A stretch of 64,000 nt of DNA from Martinezella multihospitum (GCF_900094585.1 NZ_FMAG01000005.1:372001-436000); one strand, 5' to 3'. Positions 8,369-17,665 are shown, counted from the stretch's first letter. Notes: generated from the sequence alone by a model not told the origin. Program-made: numbers and translations.

Positions 8369-10815
8369 GATGCAGTCTCCTTTTCTGCGTGGGGGATCGG
8401 GAAAGTCGGGATGAGATCGGCAGCCCAGCCGGCGTCGCGGGCCTGAAGCCAGGCGCCAAGAAAACCGTCGCGGTCATGTTCGGCGACGAGGTTGGCGATC
8501 AGGGTCTGGTCGGATTTTGAAGAAGCGGCGCAGAGCGCGAGGCCGACTTCGCTGAGGTCCAGCTCGAAGAGCCGGTTGCCGCGCCGCGACTGGCAGTAAT
8601 AGTCCCGCTTGGGCGTTGCCCGCGCGAGAATTTCGATCTGGCGGTCATTGAGACCGAAGCGGCGATAGATCGCGGTGATCTGCGGCTCGATCGCGCGCTC
8701 GTTCGGTAGGAGCAGCCGCGTCGGGCAACTCTCGATGATGACCGGTGCGATATTGCTGCCGTCGATGTCGCTGAGTGACTGCGTGGCGAAAATGACCGAC
8801 GCATTCTTCTTGCGCAGCGTCTTCAGCCATTCGCGGAGCTGGCCGGCGAAGCCTTCATCGTCCAGCGCCAGCCAGCCTTCGTCGATGATGAGCAGCGTCG
8901 GGCGGCCGTCGAGCCGGTCGCCGATCCGGTGAAACAGGTAGGACAGGACGGCCGGAGCCGCGCCGGTTCCAACAAGCCCCTCGATCTCGAATGCCTGCAC
9001 GGCGGCGCGGCCAAGGTGTTCGGCCTCGGCATCGAGCAGCCGGCCATAGGCCCCGCCAACGCAATACGGGCGCAATGCCTGCTTCAAATCGTTCGACTGG
9101 AGCAGGACGCTGAGACCCGTGATGGTGCGTTCCTCGACTGGCGCGGAAGCGAGCGAAGTCAGCGCCGTCCAGATATGCTCCTTGGCTTCGGGCGTCATCG
9201 GCACGCCCTCGCGCATCAGGATCGCCGCTATCCAGTCACCGGCCCAGGCGCGTTCATAGGTGTCTTGAATGCGCGCGAGCGGCTGAAGCGAAACGGAGGT
9301 GTCGGAGCCTTCGGTCAGGCCGCCGCCGAGATCGTGCCAGTCGCCGCCCATGGCGAGCGCGGCGGCGCGGATCGATCCGCCGAAGTCGAAGGCGAAGACT
9401 TGGGCTTGCTCGTATCGGCGGAACTGGAGCGCCATGAGCGCGAGCAGGACGGACTTGCCCGCGCCGGTCGGGCCGACGACCAACGTGTGGCCAACGTCTC
9501 CGACATGAAGGGATAACCGGAACGGAGTCGAGCCTTCGGTCTTGCCATACAGCAAGGGGGGCGCACCGAAATGCTCGTCCCGTTCCGGCCCCGCCCACAC
9601 GGCAGAGAGGGGGATCATGTGGGCGAGATTGAGCGTCGAGACCGGCGGCTGACGGACATTGGCGTAGGCATGTCCGGGGAGCGAGCCGAGCCAGGCGTCC
9701 ACCGCGTTCACCGACTCGATCATCGCGGTGAAGTCGCGGCCCTGGATCACCTTCTCGACGAGGCGGAGCTTCTCATCGGCAAGACGGGGATCGGCGTCCC
9801 ACACCACGATCGTCGCCGTGACATAGGCCATGCCGGCGACATCCTGACCGAGTTCCTGCAAGGCGAGATCAGCATCGGCCGCCTTGTTCGCCGCATCCGT
9901 GTCCACGAGGGCGGATGCCTCGTTGGTCATGACTTCCTTGAGGATCGCGGCGATGCTCTTGCGCTTGGCGAACCACTGGCGCCTGATCTTGGTCAGCAGT
10001 TTCGTCGCGTCGGTTTTGTCGAGCAGGATCGCGCGGGTGCTCCAGCGATACGGGAACGCCATGCGGTTGAGGTCGTCGAGCAGGCCGGGCGTCGTCGCAG
10101 TCGGAAAGCCGATGATGGTGAGGACGCGCAGATGCTCGGCGCCAAGGCGGGGTTCGAGCCCGCCGGTCAACGGCTGGTCGGCGAGCAGCGCATCGAGATA
10201 GACCGGCGTTTCCGGCACGCGGACGCGATGCCGGTTCGTCGAGACGGTCGAATGGAGATAGGTCAGCGTCTCGCCGTCATCGAGCCAGTCGCATTCGGGC
10301 ATGAAGCCGTCGAGCAAAGCCAGCACGCGGTCGATGCGATCGGTGAAAGCGCGCAGGATCTCGTGGGGATCGACGCCGCTGCGCTCGCGACCCTCGTAGA
10401 GCCAGGTCTCGGCGCGGGCGGCTTCCTCGGCCGGTGGCAGATAGAGGAAGGTCAGGAAATAGCCGGACACGAAATGCGCGCCGGCTTCTTCGAAATCGGC
10501 TTTGCGCTCGGCATCGACCAGACCGGAGGCCGGATCGGGGAATTGGCTGTCGGGATAGGTCGCGGCTTCCGAGCGCTGCGCCTCGACAAAGATCGACCAG
10601 CCGGAGCCGAGACGACGCAAGGCGTTGTTGATGCGACCGGCGACCGCGACCAGCTCGGCTGCGACCGCGCTGTCGAGATCGGGGCCACGAAAGCGCGCGG
10701 TGCGCTGAAAGCTGCCGTCCTTGTTGAGCACGACGCCCGGCGCGACGAGCGCGACCCAGGGCAGATAGTCGGCAAGGCGGCTGGCAGAGCGGCGATATTC
10801 GGCGAGGTTCATCAT
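8365..10815 (-). CDS. trbE: TrbE, VirB4-like transfer ATPase
   Basis: An 816-residue motor ATPase of the type IV secretion apparatus. The N-terminal half carries the CagE/TrbE/VirB domain. The Walker A motif VVGPTGAGKSVLLALMAL lies near residue 448, Walker B LLIIDEGWLALDD near 640, and SVIFATQSLSDIDGS follows, all as in VirB4. Its length is normal for the family. It overlaps trbJ by 4 nt and starts 13 nt after trbD. It powers pilus assembly and substrate transfer at the inner membrane. Confidence 0.97.
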   Translation of the reverse strand: MMNLAEYRRSASRLADYLPWVALVAPGVVLNKDGSFQRTARFRGPDLDSAVAAELVAVAGRINNALRRLGSGWSIFVEAQRSEAATYPDSQFPDPASGLVDAERKADFEEAGAHFVSGYFLTFLYLPPAEEAARAETWLYEGRERSGVDPHEILRAFTDRIDRVLALLDGFMPECDWLDDGETLTYLHSTVSTNRHRVRVPETPVYLDALLADQPLTGGLEPRLGAEHLRVLTIIGFPTATTPGLLDDLNRMAFPYRWSTRAILLDKTDATKLLTKIRRQWFAKRKSIAAILKEVMTNEASALVDTDAANKAADADLALQELGQDVAGMAYVTATIVVWDADPRLADEKLRLVEKVIQGRDFTAMIESVNAVDAWLGSLPGHAYANVRQPPVSTLNLAHMIPLSAVWAGPERDEHFGAPPLLYGKTEGSTPFRLSLHVGDVGHTLVVGPTGAGKSVLLALMALQFRRYEQAQVFAFDFGGSIRAAALAMGGDWHDLGGGLTEGSDTSVSLQPLARIQDTYERAWAGDWIAAILMREGVPMTPEAKEHIWTALTSLASAPVEERTITGLSVLLQSNDLKQALRPYCVGGAYGRLLDAEAEHLGRAAVQAFEIEGLVGTGAAPAVLSYLFHRIGDRLDGRPTLLIIDEGWLALDDEGFAGQLREWLKTLRKKNASVIFATQSLSDIDGSNIAPVIIESCPTRLLLPNERAIEPQITAIYRRFGLNDRQIEILARATPKRDYYCQSRRGNRLFELDLSEVGLALCAASSKSDQTLIANLVAEHDRDGFLGAWLQARDAGWAADLIPTFPIPHAEKETAS

Positions 10816-10828
10816 GGTTGCGCCTCCC

Positions 10829-11107
10829 TCAAACCGACAAATGACCGGGGATGCGCAGATGTCGGCGGCCGACCTCCACGAAGAGCGGATCGCGCTTGGC
10901 GGCCCAGACCGCCGCGAAATGTCCGACGGCCCAGATGAGGAGGCCGACGAGCCAGAGGCGCAGGCCGAGGCCCACGGCCCCGGCCAGCGTCCCGTTCAGG
11001 ATCGCGATGGAGCGCGGTGCACCGCCGAGCAGGATGTGCTCGGTCAGCGCGCGGTGGACCGGCACGGTGAAGCCCGGCACGTCCAGTTGTTCGAACGCCG
11101 TCGCCAT
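10829..11107 (-). CDS. trbD: TrbD, VirB3-like membrane protein
   Basis: A 92-residue inner-membrane protein beginning MATAFEQLDVPGFTVPVHRA. The characteristic TrbD N-terminus with the PVHRALTE motif is followed by two hydrophobic segments (AILNGTLAGAVGLGLRLWLVG and LLIWAVGHFAAVWA). I use the ATG at 11107, which overlaps the trbC stop by one base; a longer reading would overrun trbC. VirB3-type proteins work with the VirB4 ATPase, whose homologue follows directly. Confidence 0.93.
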   Translation of the reverse strand: MATAFEQLDVPGFTVPVHRALTEHILLGGAPRSIAILNGTLAGAVGLGLRLWLVGLLIWAVGHFAAVWAAKRDPLFVEVGRRHLRIPGHLSV

Positions 11108-11439
11108 CAGACGAGCGCCCCGCCGCCGAACGAGAAGAACGACAGGAAGAAGCTCGACGCCGCGAAGGCGATCGATAGGCCGAACACGATCTGGATCAGC
11201 TTGCGGAAGCCGCCCGACGTGTCGCCGAAGGCGAGCGCCAGGCCGGTCGCGATAATGATGATGACCGCGATGATCTTGGCGACCGGGCCTTCGATCGACT
11301 GAAGGATTTTCTGGAGCGGCGCTTCCCACGGCATGGAAGAGCCGGAAGCGTGCGCGGCGGGCGCGAGGACGAGATTGACATAGGCGACGGCGGCGACCGT
11401 CGCGACGGTGCGGCGCACGCGCATGGGGATGCGGATCAT
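11107..11439 (-). CDS. trbC: TrbC, VirB2-like major pilin
   Basis: A 110-residue pilin precursor. A long signal sequence ends around VLAPAAHASGSS (about 33). The mature part has two hydrophobic helices (IIAVIIIIATGLALAFG and IVFGLSIAFAASSFFLSFFS) separated by the polar loop DTSGGFRKLIQ, the classic VirB2/TrbC pattern. It overlaps trbB by 4 nt. It is the expected structural subunit of the conjugative pilus. Confidence 0.94.
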   Translation of the reverse strand: MIRIPMRVRRTVATVAAVAYVNLVLAPAAHASGSSMPWEAPLQKILQSIEGPVAKIIAVIIIIATGLALAFGDTSGGFRKLIQIVFGLSIAFAASSFFLSFFSFGGGALV

Positions 11440-12419
11440 GAAGGTTCTCCTGTGCTGCTGGGGGTGGCTGGGGTGATGCGGTAGTCACCGTCCGGCCCGA
11501 GCCCTTCGACACGGGCGAGTTCGGCGAGCCGGCGCGCGGACCCGCGGCCGGAGAGGACGGCAACAAGGTCGATGGTCTCGGCGATCAGGGCGCGCGGGAC
11601 CGTGACGACGGCTTCCTGGATGAGCTGTTCGAGCCGGCGCAGCGCGCCGATGCCCGTTCCGGCATGGATGGTGCCGATGCCGCCGGGATGGCCGGTGCCC
11701 CAGGCTTTCAGGAGATCGAGCGCTTCGGCGCCGCGCACCTCGCCGACAGGGATGCGGTCGGGGCGCAGGCGCAGCGATGAGCGGACGAGATCGGAGAGCG
11801 TCGCGACGCCATCCTTGGTCCGCATGGAGACGAGGTTGGGCGCGGCGCATTGCAGCTCGCGCGTGTCCTCGATGATGACGACGCGATCCTGCGTCTTCGC
11901 CACCTCGGCGAGCAGCGCGTTGGTCAGCGTGGTCTTGCCGGTCGAGGTGCCGCCCGCGACGAGGATATTGGCGCGCGCGGCGACGGCTTCGCGCAGCGTC
12001 GCGGCTTGATCGGCGGTCATGATCCCGGCGGCCACGTAGTCCGCGAGGGTGAAGACAGCGACGGCCGGCTTGCGGATCGCGAAGGCCGGCGATGCCACGA
12101 CTGGGGGAAGCAAGCCCTCGAACCGCTCGCCCGTTTCGGGCAGCTCGGCCGAGACGCGCGGGCTTCGGGCGTGAACCTCCGCGCCGACATGATGGGCGAC
12201 CAGGCGCACGATGCGCTCACCGTCGGCGGGCGACAGGATTTCGCCGGTGTCGGACAGTCCTTCGGAGAGCCGGTCGATCCAGATGCACCCGTCAGGGTTC
12301 AGCATCACCTCGACGACGGCGGGGTCTTCCAGAAAGCGTGCGATGGCCGGGCCGAGCGCGGTGCGGAGCATTCGCGCGCCGCGTTGGATCGCCTCCGGTT
12401 TCTGGTGAGAAGAAGTCAT
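11436..12419 (-). CDS. trbB: TrbB, VirB11-like hexameric ATPase
   Basis: A 327-residue secretion ATPase. An N-terminal domain (VEVMLNPDGCIWIDRLSEG) precedes the Walker A motif VAGGTSTGKTTLTNALL near residue 153. The Asp box VIIEDTRELQC and the GHPGGIGTIHAGT motif near 235 match the VirB11/GspE family. It is the first gene of the trbBCDEJKLFGI block. Its Shine-Dalgarno sequence GGGGAC lies in one arm of an inverted repeat immediately upstream, and a 14-bp palindrome lies further upstream, so its expression may be specially controlled. Confidence 0.96.
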   Translation of the reverse strand: MTSSHQKPEAIQRGARMLRTALGPAIARFLEDPAVVEVMLNPDGCIWIDRLSEGLSDTGEILSPADGERIVRLVAHHVGAEVHARSPRVSAELPETGERFEGLLPPVVASPAFAIRKPAVAVFTLADYVAAGIMTADQAATLREAVAARANILVAGGTSTGKTTLTNALLAEVAKTQDRVVIIEDTRELQCAAPNLVSMRTKDGVATLSDLVRSSLRLRPDRIPVGEVRGAEALDLLKAWGTGHPGGIGTIHAGTGIGALRRLEQLIQEAVVTVPRALIAETIDLVAVLSGRGSARRLAELARVEGLGPDGDYRITPATPSSTGEPS

Positions 12420-12422
12420 GTC

Positions 12423-12470
12423 GTCCCCAAGATTTGAAGGGGACGCAACAGACAGTTCCCCGATCGGGGA
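12423..12470 (-). promoter_or_regulatory. Inverted repeats upstream of trbB
   Basis: Two elements lie in the trbB leader. The first is GTCCCC-N10-GGGGAC (arms 12439-12444 and 12423-12428), whose 3' arm is the ribosome binding site three bases before the ATG. The second is the perfect 14-bp palindrome TCCCCGATCGGGGA at 12457-12470, a plausible operator. Function is inferred. Confidence 0.5.
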
Positions 12471-12561
12471 TGATTAAAAGAGCCCGAAATCGGTCCTGTT
12501 CAACAAGTATCGAGAGCCGTGCGGCGGTCGACGGCTATCGGCGGTGAATAGGACGGGTCGA

Positions 12562-13026
12562 TTATTCTTGCGATACGCCGTTCGTATCTTTCTGGTCTGT
12601 TGCCGGACCTTCGGGGATGGACTCGACGTCGCACGAAAGCTCTTTCAGGAACCTGTCGCCGCTCGCCAGACGGCGGCCGAGATTCTGCATGAAGCCCTCG
12701 AACCGCTCGGCGCCTTTCGCGCGTGCGGCGGCCTGAGCGTTCTCCGGCAGCGGCGGCGTAGAGGAGAGCCAGATCAGGACGAAGAGCGAGAGTGTCTCGC
12801 CGAGCACGGCGAGATCTTCGTCGAGCGTGTCGATCTGGCGGCCGAGCTTGTCGAGGCGGCGCGACATGGCCGCCTCCAGCTTCTCGGTCGTGTCGCCGGA
12901 GAGGAACGACGCGACGGCGGCCTCCACGATGGCTGATGCCGAGACCTTGCGGCGCATCGCCAGGGCGTCGACCTGTTTGAGCAAGGTGGGATCGAAATAG
13001 ACATTCCTGCGGGTGCGGGTCGGCAT
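12562..13026 (-). CDS. Ribbon-helix-helix (CopG-like) protein, probable conjugal transfer regulator
   Basis: A 154-residue protein. The N-terminal 45 residues (RRNVYFDPTLLKQVDALAMR, then SASAIVEAAVASFLSG) form a typical ribbon-helix-helix DNA-binding unit. A coiled region (KLEAAMSRRLDKLGRQID) and a weakly hydrophobic segment (LAVLGETLSLFVLIWLSS, about 80-100) follow. The start at 13026 gives the RHH at the extreme N-terminus. It lies 10 nt after traG and 142 nt before trbB, the usual TraG-CopG-TrbB order. A role in regulating tra genes or in DNA docking is likely but not shown. Confidence 0.8.
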   Translation of the reverse strand: MPTRTRRNVYFDPTLLKQVDALAMRRKVSASAIVEAAVASFLSGDTTEKLEAAMSRRLDKLGRQIDTLDEDLAVLGETLSLFVLIWLSSTPPLPENAQAAARAKGAERFEGFMQNLGRRLASGDRFLKELSCDVESIPEGPATDQKDTNGVSQE

Positions 13027-13036
13027 GGCGCGGTCC

Positions 13037-15019
13037 TTACAGTTCGATGCCGTCGCCGGGGTCGAGCGAGGCTTGCCGCGCGACCATCCGCATGCGGCTG
13101 CGCATGGCGTTGGCCTTGGCGGCGTCGACATCGGGGTCGTCGTCCAGAAGCTCAAACTCCTGTGCTGGCGACGGCGGCGGGGTGATCTCTTCGTGCTCGG
13201 GCAATTCCGGCTCACGGCGGATACCGGCATTGGCCGGATCGCCGCCGTCTTCGCCCGCGCCCGTCGCGCTCGTCTGACCTGCCGCCGCGACGACGCGGCC
13301 CGACCAGTCGTCGGACGTGGCGGTGTTCGCGGGAGCGCTCGCCAGCTCGGGTGGCGTGATGATGCGCTCCTGCAAACGCGCATCCTCGAAATAGCGGGCC
13401 TTGGTGGCGCGGATCGGCGGCGTGCCCGCAACCATGACGATTTCCTCGGACGGCGGGAGCTGCATGATCTCGCCGGGCGTCATGAGCGGCCGCGCCGTCT
13501 CCTGCCGCGAGACCATCAGGTGGCCGAGCCAGGGCGAAAGCCGGTGGCCGGCATAGTTGGTGGAATCGCGCATTTCGGTCGCCGTGCCGAGCGCATCGGA
13601 CACGCGCTTGGCGGTGCGCTCGTCGTTGGTCGCGAAGCTGACGCGCACATGGCAATTGTCGAGGATGGCGTTGTTCGGCCCATAGGCACGTTCGATCTGG
13701 TTGAGCGATTGGGCGATCAGGAAGCCCTTGAGGCCGTAGCCCGCCATGAAGGCGAGCGCCGATTCAAAGAAGTCGAGGCGACCCAGCGCCGGAAACTCGT
13801 CGAGCATCAAGAGCAGCCGGTGGCGCTTCGTCGTCGCGGTCAACTCCTCGGTGAGCCGGCGGCCGATCTGGTTGAGAATGAGGCGGATGAGCGGCTTGGT
13901 GCGATTGATGTCGGATGGCGGCACGACGAGGTAGAGGCTGACCGCCTTCTTGCCGCCGACGAGATCGGCGATGCGCCAGTCGCAGCGCGCCGTGACGCGG
14001 GCCACGACGGGATCGCGGTAGAGGCCGAGAAACGACATGGCGGTCGAGAGCACGCCGGAGCGTTCGTTGTCGGATTTGTTCAGCAGCTCGCGCGCCGACG
14101 ATGCAATGACGGGATGGACGCCGGCTTCGCCGAGATGCGGCGTGTCCATCATCGCCCGCAGGGTGGCTTCTACCGGGCGGCGCGGATCGGAGAGGAAATT
14201 GGCGACGCCCGCCAGCGTCTTGTCCTTCTCCGCGTAGAGGACGTGCAGGATCGCCCCGACAAGCAGACTGTGGCTGGTCTTTTCCCAGTGATTGCGCTTG
14301 TCGAGACTGCCTTCGGGATCGACCAGAATGTCCGCGATGTTCTGCACGTCGCGGACCTCCCATTCCCCCTGCCGAACTTCGAGCAGCGGATTGTAGGCCG
14401 ACGATCGGGCATTGGTCGGATCGAACAGCAGCACGCGGCCGTGCCTGGCGCGAAAGCCCGCCGTCAGCGTCCAGTTCTCACCCTTGATGTCGTGGACGAT
14501 GCAGCTTCCCGGCCAGGTCAGCAGCGTCGGTACGACGAGGCCGACGCCCTTGCCGGATCGCGTCGGCGCGAAGCACAGGACATGCTCCGGGCCGTCATGG
14601 CGCAGATAGTCCCGTTCGTATTTTCCGAGCACGACGCCATCAAGGCCGAGCAGGCCCGCCACAAGCACCTCCTCCTTCTCGGCCCATCGCGCCGAACCGT
14701 AGGTCGCGACGTTGCGGGCTTCGCGCGCGCGGATGAGGGACATGAGAATCGCGGCGGCGATGGCGATGAAGCCGCCGGATGCGGCGATGATCGAGCCTTC
14801 GGTGAAGATCGACGGCGCATAGGCGTCGTAGGAAAACCACCACCAGAAGAAGGCCGGCGGGTAGTAGATCGGAACGCCCGCCAGCTCGAACCAAGGCTGA
14901 CCGAGTTGCGGCTGAAAGCCGAGCCGCCACGCGGTCCATTGCGTCGCCGCCCAGGTCATGACGAGAACTATGGTCAGAACGACGGTGATCTGACCCCAGA
15001 GGATTCGGCCGCCACGCAT
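13037..15019 (-). CDS. traG: TraG/VirD4-type coupling protein
   Basis: A 660-residue inner-membrane ATPase that delivers the relaxase-DNA complex to the pore. Two N-terminal membrane segments (ILWGQITVVLTIVLVMTW; GGFIAIAAAILMSLI) precede the Walker A motif FAPTRSGKGVGLVVPTLL near residue 155. The Walker B region LLMLDEFPALG and LIAQSLNQIERAYG follow. I chose the ATG at 15019 over a TTG upstream because TTGGAGCC lies six bases before it. That binding site is one arm of an inverted repeat (15023-15050). It is the first gene of the transfer operon. Confidence 0.95.
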   Translation of the reverse strand: MRGGRILWGQITVVLTIVLVMTWAATQWTAWRLGFQPQLGQPWFELAGVPIYYPPAFFWWWFSYDAYAPSIFTEGSIIAASGGFIAIAAAILMSLIRAREARNVATYGSARWAEKEEVLVAGLLGLDGVVLGKYERDYLRHDGPEHVLCFAPTRSGKGVGLVVPTLLTWPGSCIVHDIKGENWTLTAGFRARHGRVLLFDPTNARSSAYNPLLEVRQGEWEVRDVQNIADILVDPEGSLDKRNHWEKTSHSLLVGAILHVLYAEKDKTLAGVANFLSDPRRPVEATLRAMMDTPHLGEAGVHPVIASSARELLNKSDNERSGVLSTAMSFLGLYRDPVVARVTARCDWRIADLVGGKKAVSLYLVVPPSDINRTKPLIRLILNQIGRRLTEELTATTKRHRLLLMLDEFPALGRLDFFESALAFMAGYGLKGFLIAQSLNQIERAYGPNNAILDNCHVRVSFATNDERTAKRVSDALGTATEMRDSTNYAGHRLSPWLGHLMVSRQETARPLMTPGEIMQLPPSEEIVMVAGTPPIRATKARYFEDARLQERIITPPELASAPANTATSDDWSGRVVAAAGQTSATGAGEDGGDPANAGIRREPELPEHEEITPPPSPAQEFELLDDDPDVDAAKANAMRSRMRMVARQASLDPGDGIEL

Positions 15020-15022
15020 ACA

Positions 15023-15050
15023 GGCTCCAATCGGCAAAAATGTCGGAGCC
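15023..15050 (-). promoter_or_regulatory. SD-enclosing inverted repeat upstream of traG
   Basis: GGCTCC-N16-GGAGCC ends three bases before the traG ATG at 15019. The GGAG of the 3' arm is the only good ribosome binding site, so folding would hide it. The architecture is the same as upstream of trbB. Confidence 0.45.
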
Positions 15051-15143
15051 GATCAGAGAATGGGTGTTTTCGGGACAGGCAACAAAAAAGATGAAACGGG
15101 AGGGCGGTCGGATACTCTGGCGTACAAATCGGATAGGTTTGCG

Positions 15144-16154
15144 TTATGCCTTGGTTTGTTCGCGGGATTGTGGAGTCGAGCCGCTGAGAACCTGAGTGAG
15201 CTGGGCTGAGCGCCCCATTTCGTCAGCGAGTGCAAGTAGGTTCCGCAGCGCCGCGCCGCGGTGATGCGGCGACCAGACTGCGGAAAATGAAACCGACACA
15301 GGTTCGTCTGCAATGAGAAGAAAGACCAAGCCGGAAGTTGGCAAAAGCGACGCGGCCTGCCCGACAATGGTGATGCCGAATCCTTGCTCGACCATTGATT
15401 GCAACGTGGTTTGCCCGACATCGAAACGGAGGATTGAGGGGGCGGACCAGCGACCGGCTAGGCGCGCCACGATATGGTCATAAACTTGCGGCCCGGCGCC
15501 ACTGTATCGGACGAGGAACGTCTCCGCTGCCAGATCTGACCACGTGACGTAGGAGCGCTCGGCAAGCGGATGGTTTGTTGGTAGCGCTGCCATCAGCGCT
15601 TCGGTCCATATCTGTCGTGAGTGGCAATCCGGAGGGTCGGGTGTTCCTGCTACGAATGCTATGTCCAAGTGGGCAGCGCGGAGCTGCATTACCGCCTCGC
15701 GCGCAGTGCCTTCGGTGATCTCTATCTCAATGCCTGGATGCCGCTCTCGATAATGTTGCAAAAGAGTAGCGAGGAAGCCGCCAGGGATCAGAGCGTGAAT
15801 ACCGACTCGAAGACGCCCCTGCTCACCGCGCGAGAACATGCCGGCGGTTCTAACAGTCTGGTCGAGTTGATCGATTGCCAAAGCAACGCCTTCGATAAAG
15901 TGCCGGCCCGCTTGTGTGATGCGCACGCCTCGCGTGTGGCGTTCGAAGAGAAGAATACCAAGTTCTTCTTCCAGCATTTTCACGCGCTCGCTGACACTCG
16001 ATTGAGTAACTCCAAGCGCATTGGCCGCGTGACGGAAATTCAGATGCTCAGCGACAGCGAGTGTCTGTACAAGTGACATCATCGGAATACGACCGCCAAG
16101 CAGCAATGGGTTTGCTGGCATTTGAGGCATCTTGCTCAGTTTCCGACGGCGCAT
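15144..16154 (-). CDS. LysR-family transcriptional regulator
   Basis: A 336-residue regulator. The N-terminal winged HTH spans about residues 28-85 (TLAVAEHLNFRHAANALGVT, then SERVKMLEEELGILLFERH). The effector-binding domain follows (GRLRVGIHALIPGGFLATLL ... GFGITIVGQAASLLP). It lies just upstream of traG on the same strand (124-nt gap), a position often taken by LysR genes in this ICE family, and divergent from no gene. It may control transfer genes or the neighbouring cargo. The ligand cannot be read from sequence. Confidence 0.93.
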   Translation of the reverse strand: MRRRKLSKMPQMPANPLLLGGRIPMMSLVQTLAVAEHLNFRHAANALGVTQSSVSERVKMLEEELGILLFERHTRGVRITQAGRHFIEGVALAIDQLDQTVRTAGMFSRGEQGRLRVGIHALIPGGFLATLLQHYRERHPGIEIEITEGTAREAVMQLRAAHLDIAFVAGTPDPPDCHSRQIWTEALMAALPTNHPLAERSYVTWSDLAAETFLVRYSGAGPQVYDHIVARLAGRWSAPSILRFDVGQTTLQSMVEQGFGITIVGQAASLLPTSGLVFLLIADEPVSVSFSAVWSPHHRGAALRNLLALADEMGRSAQLTQVLSGSTPQSREQTKA

Positions 16155-16267
16155 TTCTAGTCCCTACTGAAAGAATTGTAATGGCGCGATCCTCTCTAGG
16201 GATGGACCCGCGAGCCGAATGATCACATGCAGCGCCGGTCATTCGCCGCCGGTATGATTCCTCCGGG

Positions 16268-17257
16268 CTATTTGTGCTGAAGCGGCTGCGATCTTAGCGG
16301 GACGACATTCGGCGCTGTTTTGGCCGCTTTCGCGATGTCGTGATCACGTTCGTCGCGGGCGAGCGTCTTTCGGTCACCGCGATCCGAGGCCGCCGAAACG
16401 GCTTCACCGAAATACCGCGCGGGTGTTGTTCCCAGCATTCGCCTGAACATCGAGATGAAAGCGCTGACACTCTCATAGCCGAGATCGATGGCGATGTTCG
16501 TAACCAGTTCGCCTTGCGCGAGGCGCTGCAGCGCCAGACCGATATGCAGTTGCTGGCGCCAGCGAATGAACGACATGCCGGTTTCGCGCTGAAACAGCCG
16601 GCTCAGGGTTCGATTGCTCGCCCCGACGCGCGCACCCCACTCGTCGATGGTGAAACGCAGGCCCGGATTTTCGATCATGGATTCGGTCAGCCGCCGGAGC
16701 CTCCGGTCGTTCGGCATCGGCAGGTAGAATGGTTCAAGTGGCGCCGCGGCCAGTTCATCAAGCAGCACTGAAATGAGTCGTGTTTCGCGCCCGCGGTCCA
16801 TGTTTTCCAGCGGTGATTCAAAATCGAAGCGCAGGATCAATTCGCGGAGGAAGGGCTGTATGAACAAAATGCCGCAATCCTGATCAAGCGGAACGGCCAA
16901 ACCCGGATCGATGTACAAACTCCCGATCTTGATGTGACCATCCATCCTGCCGGCATGGGAAATACCGCTTGGTATCCACAAGGCGCAATGCGGCGGAACT
17001 GTCCAGATGCCGCCTGCGGCCTGAACCGTCAAGACGCCACTGATGACATACATCAATTGCGCCTTGTTGTGGCAATGAGGCTCCGTTTCACCGACGAAGG
17101 TCGCTTCAGTGATCAGACTGAAGACGGGGCGTGGAATTTCATCCACCGCGTCGATGTCAGTTTTAGGCGGAAACTCCATTACATTATTCCAATCCGGCCT
17201 CATTGCCCTGAACAGGGTATCGTACCCCTTAATGATGAGTGTTTCTCCACTCGCCAT
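16268..17257 (-). CDS. AraC-family regulator with cupin domain (first of two)
   Basis: A 329-residue regulator. The N-terminal cupin-like domain (about 40-150; ETEPHCHNKAQLMYVISG, WIPSGISHAG) is followed by two C-terminal HTH motifs (about 205-300; RFTIDEWGARVGASNRTLSR and NIAIDLGYESVSAFISMFRR, ending GTTPARYF). It follows a small unknown gene by 6 nt and is probably co-transcribed with it. It is organised like the AraC gene at 22301 and is a candidate regulator of the RND/TonB cargo. Confidence 0.93.
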   Translation of the reverse strand: MASGETLIIKGYDTLFRAMRPDWNNVMEFPPKTDIDAVDEIPRPVFSLITEATFVGETEPHCHNKAQLMYVISGVLTVQAAGGIWTVPPHCALWIPSGISHAGRMDGHIKIGSLYIDPGLAVPLDQDCGILFIQPFLRELILRFDFESPLENMDRGRETRLISVLLDELAAAPLEPFYLPMPNDRRLRRLTESMIENPGLRFTIDEWGARVGASNRTLSRLFQRETGMSFIRWRQQLHIGLALQRLAQGELVTNIAIDLGYESVSAFISMFRRMLGTTPARYFGEAVSAASDRGDRKTLARDERDHDIAKAAKTAPNVVPLRSQPLQHK

Positions 17258-17263
17258 TGTGGC

Positions 17264-17665
17264 TCAGGCGGCATGCTTTTCAAGCACGAGTAAGCCCTTG
17301 GCAGCAGCTTGCTCTTCGTCGGCTGCAAACTGGACGGAAAAGCCCAAAGCTTTGCTTGCCGCCGCCGCGGCGACCCGTGCCGCGGCGTTTATCGGAGAGT
17401 GGCCTTCGATCACAATCAACCCAAGGCAATACTTCCTCATCCGGTCCTTGATCCGCTTGAAGAACAACGCCTTTGCCTTGCGCTCCTCGGGCGTCTCGTC
17501 ATCGTGATCGTGCGTAGAGTGATCGGCAATCAGCACGAACGGTGTCTGCTTGTCCAGAAGGCTTTCAAGCTGATTGTTCCTCTCCAGCACCTCGTCAATG
17601 GACGAGCCGTCGTCCTCATGCTCGCGCAGGAAGACAAGGGGAAAGCGGGAATCATCTAGGAGCAT
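17264..17665 (-). CDS. Small conserved-looking protein of unknown function
   Basis: A 133-residue soluble protein that I do not recognise. It starts MLLDDSRFPLVFLREHEDDG and has an acidic His/Asp stretch (DHSTHDHDDETPEERKAKAL, about 52-72), then an Ala-rich helical C-terminus (INAAARVAAAAASKALGFSV). I chose the ATG at 17665, with AAAGGT seven bases upstream, over the longer frame. It lies 6 nt upstream of the AraC gene. The His/Asp cluster might bind metal, but that is speculation. Confidence 0.6.
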   Translation of the reverse strand: MLLDDSRFPLVFLREHEDDGSSIDEVLERNNQLESLLDKQTPFVLIADHSTHDHDDETPEERKAKALFFKRIKDRMRKYCLGLIVIEGHSPINAAARVAAAAASKALGFSVQFAADEEQAAAKGLLVLEKHAA

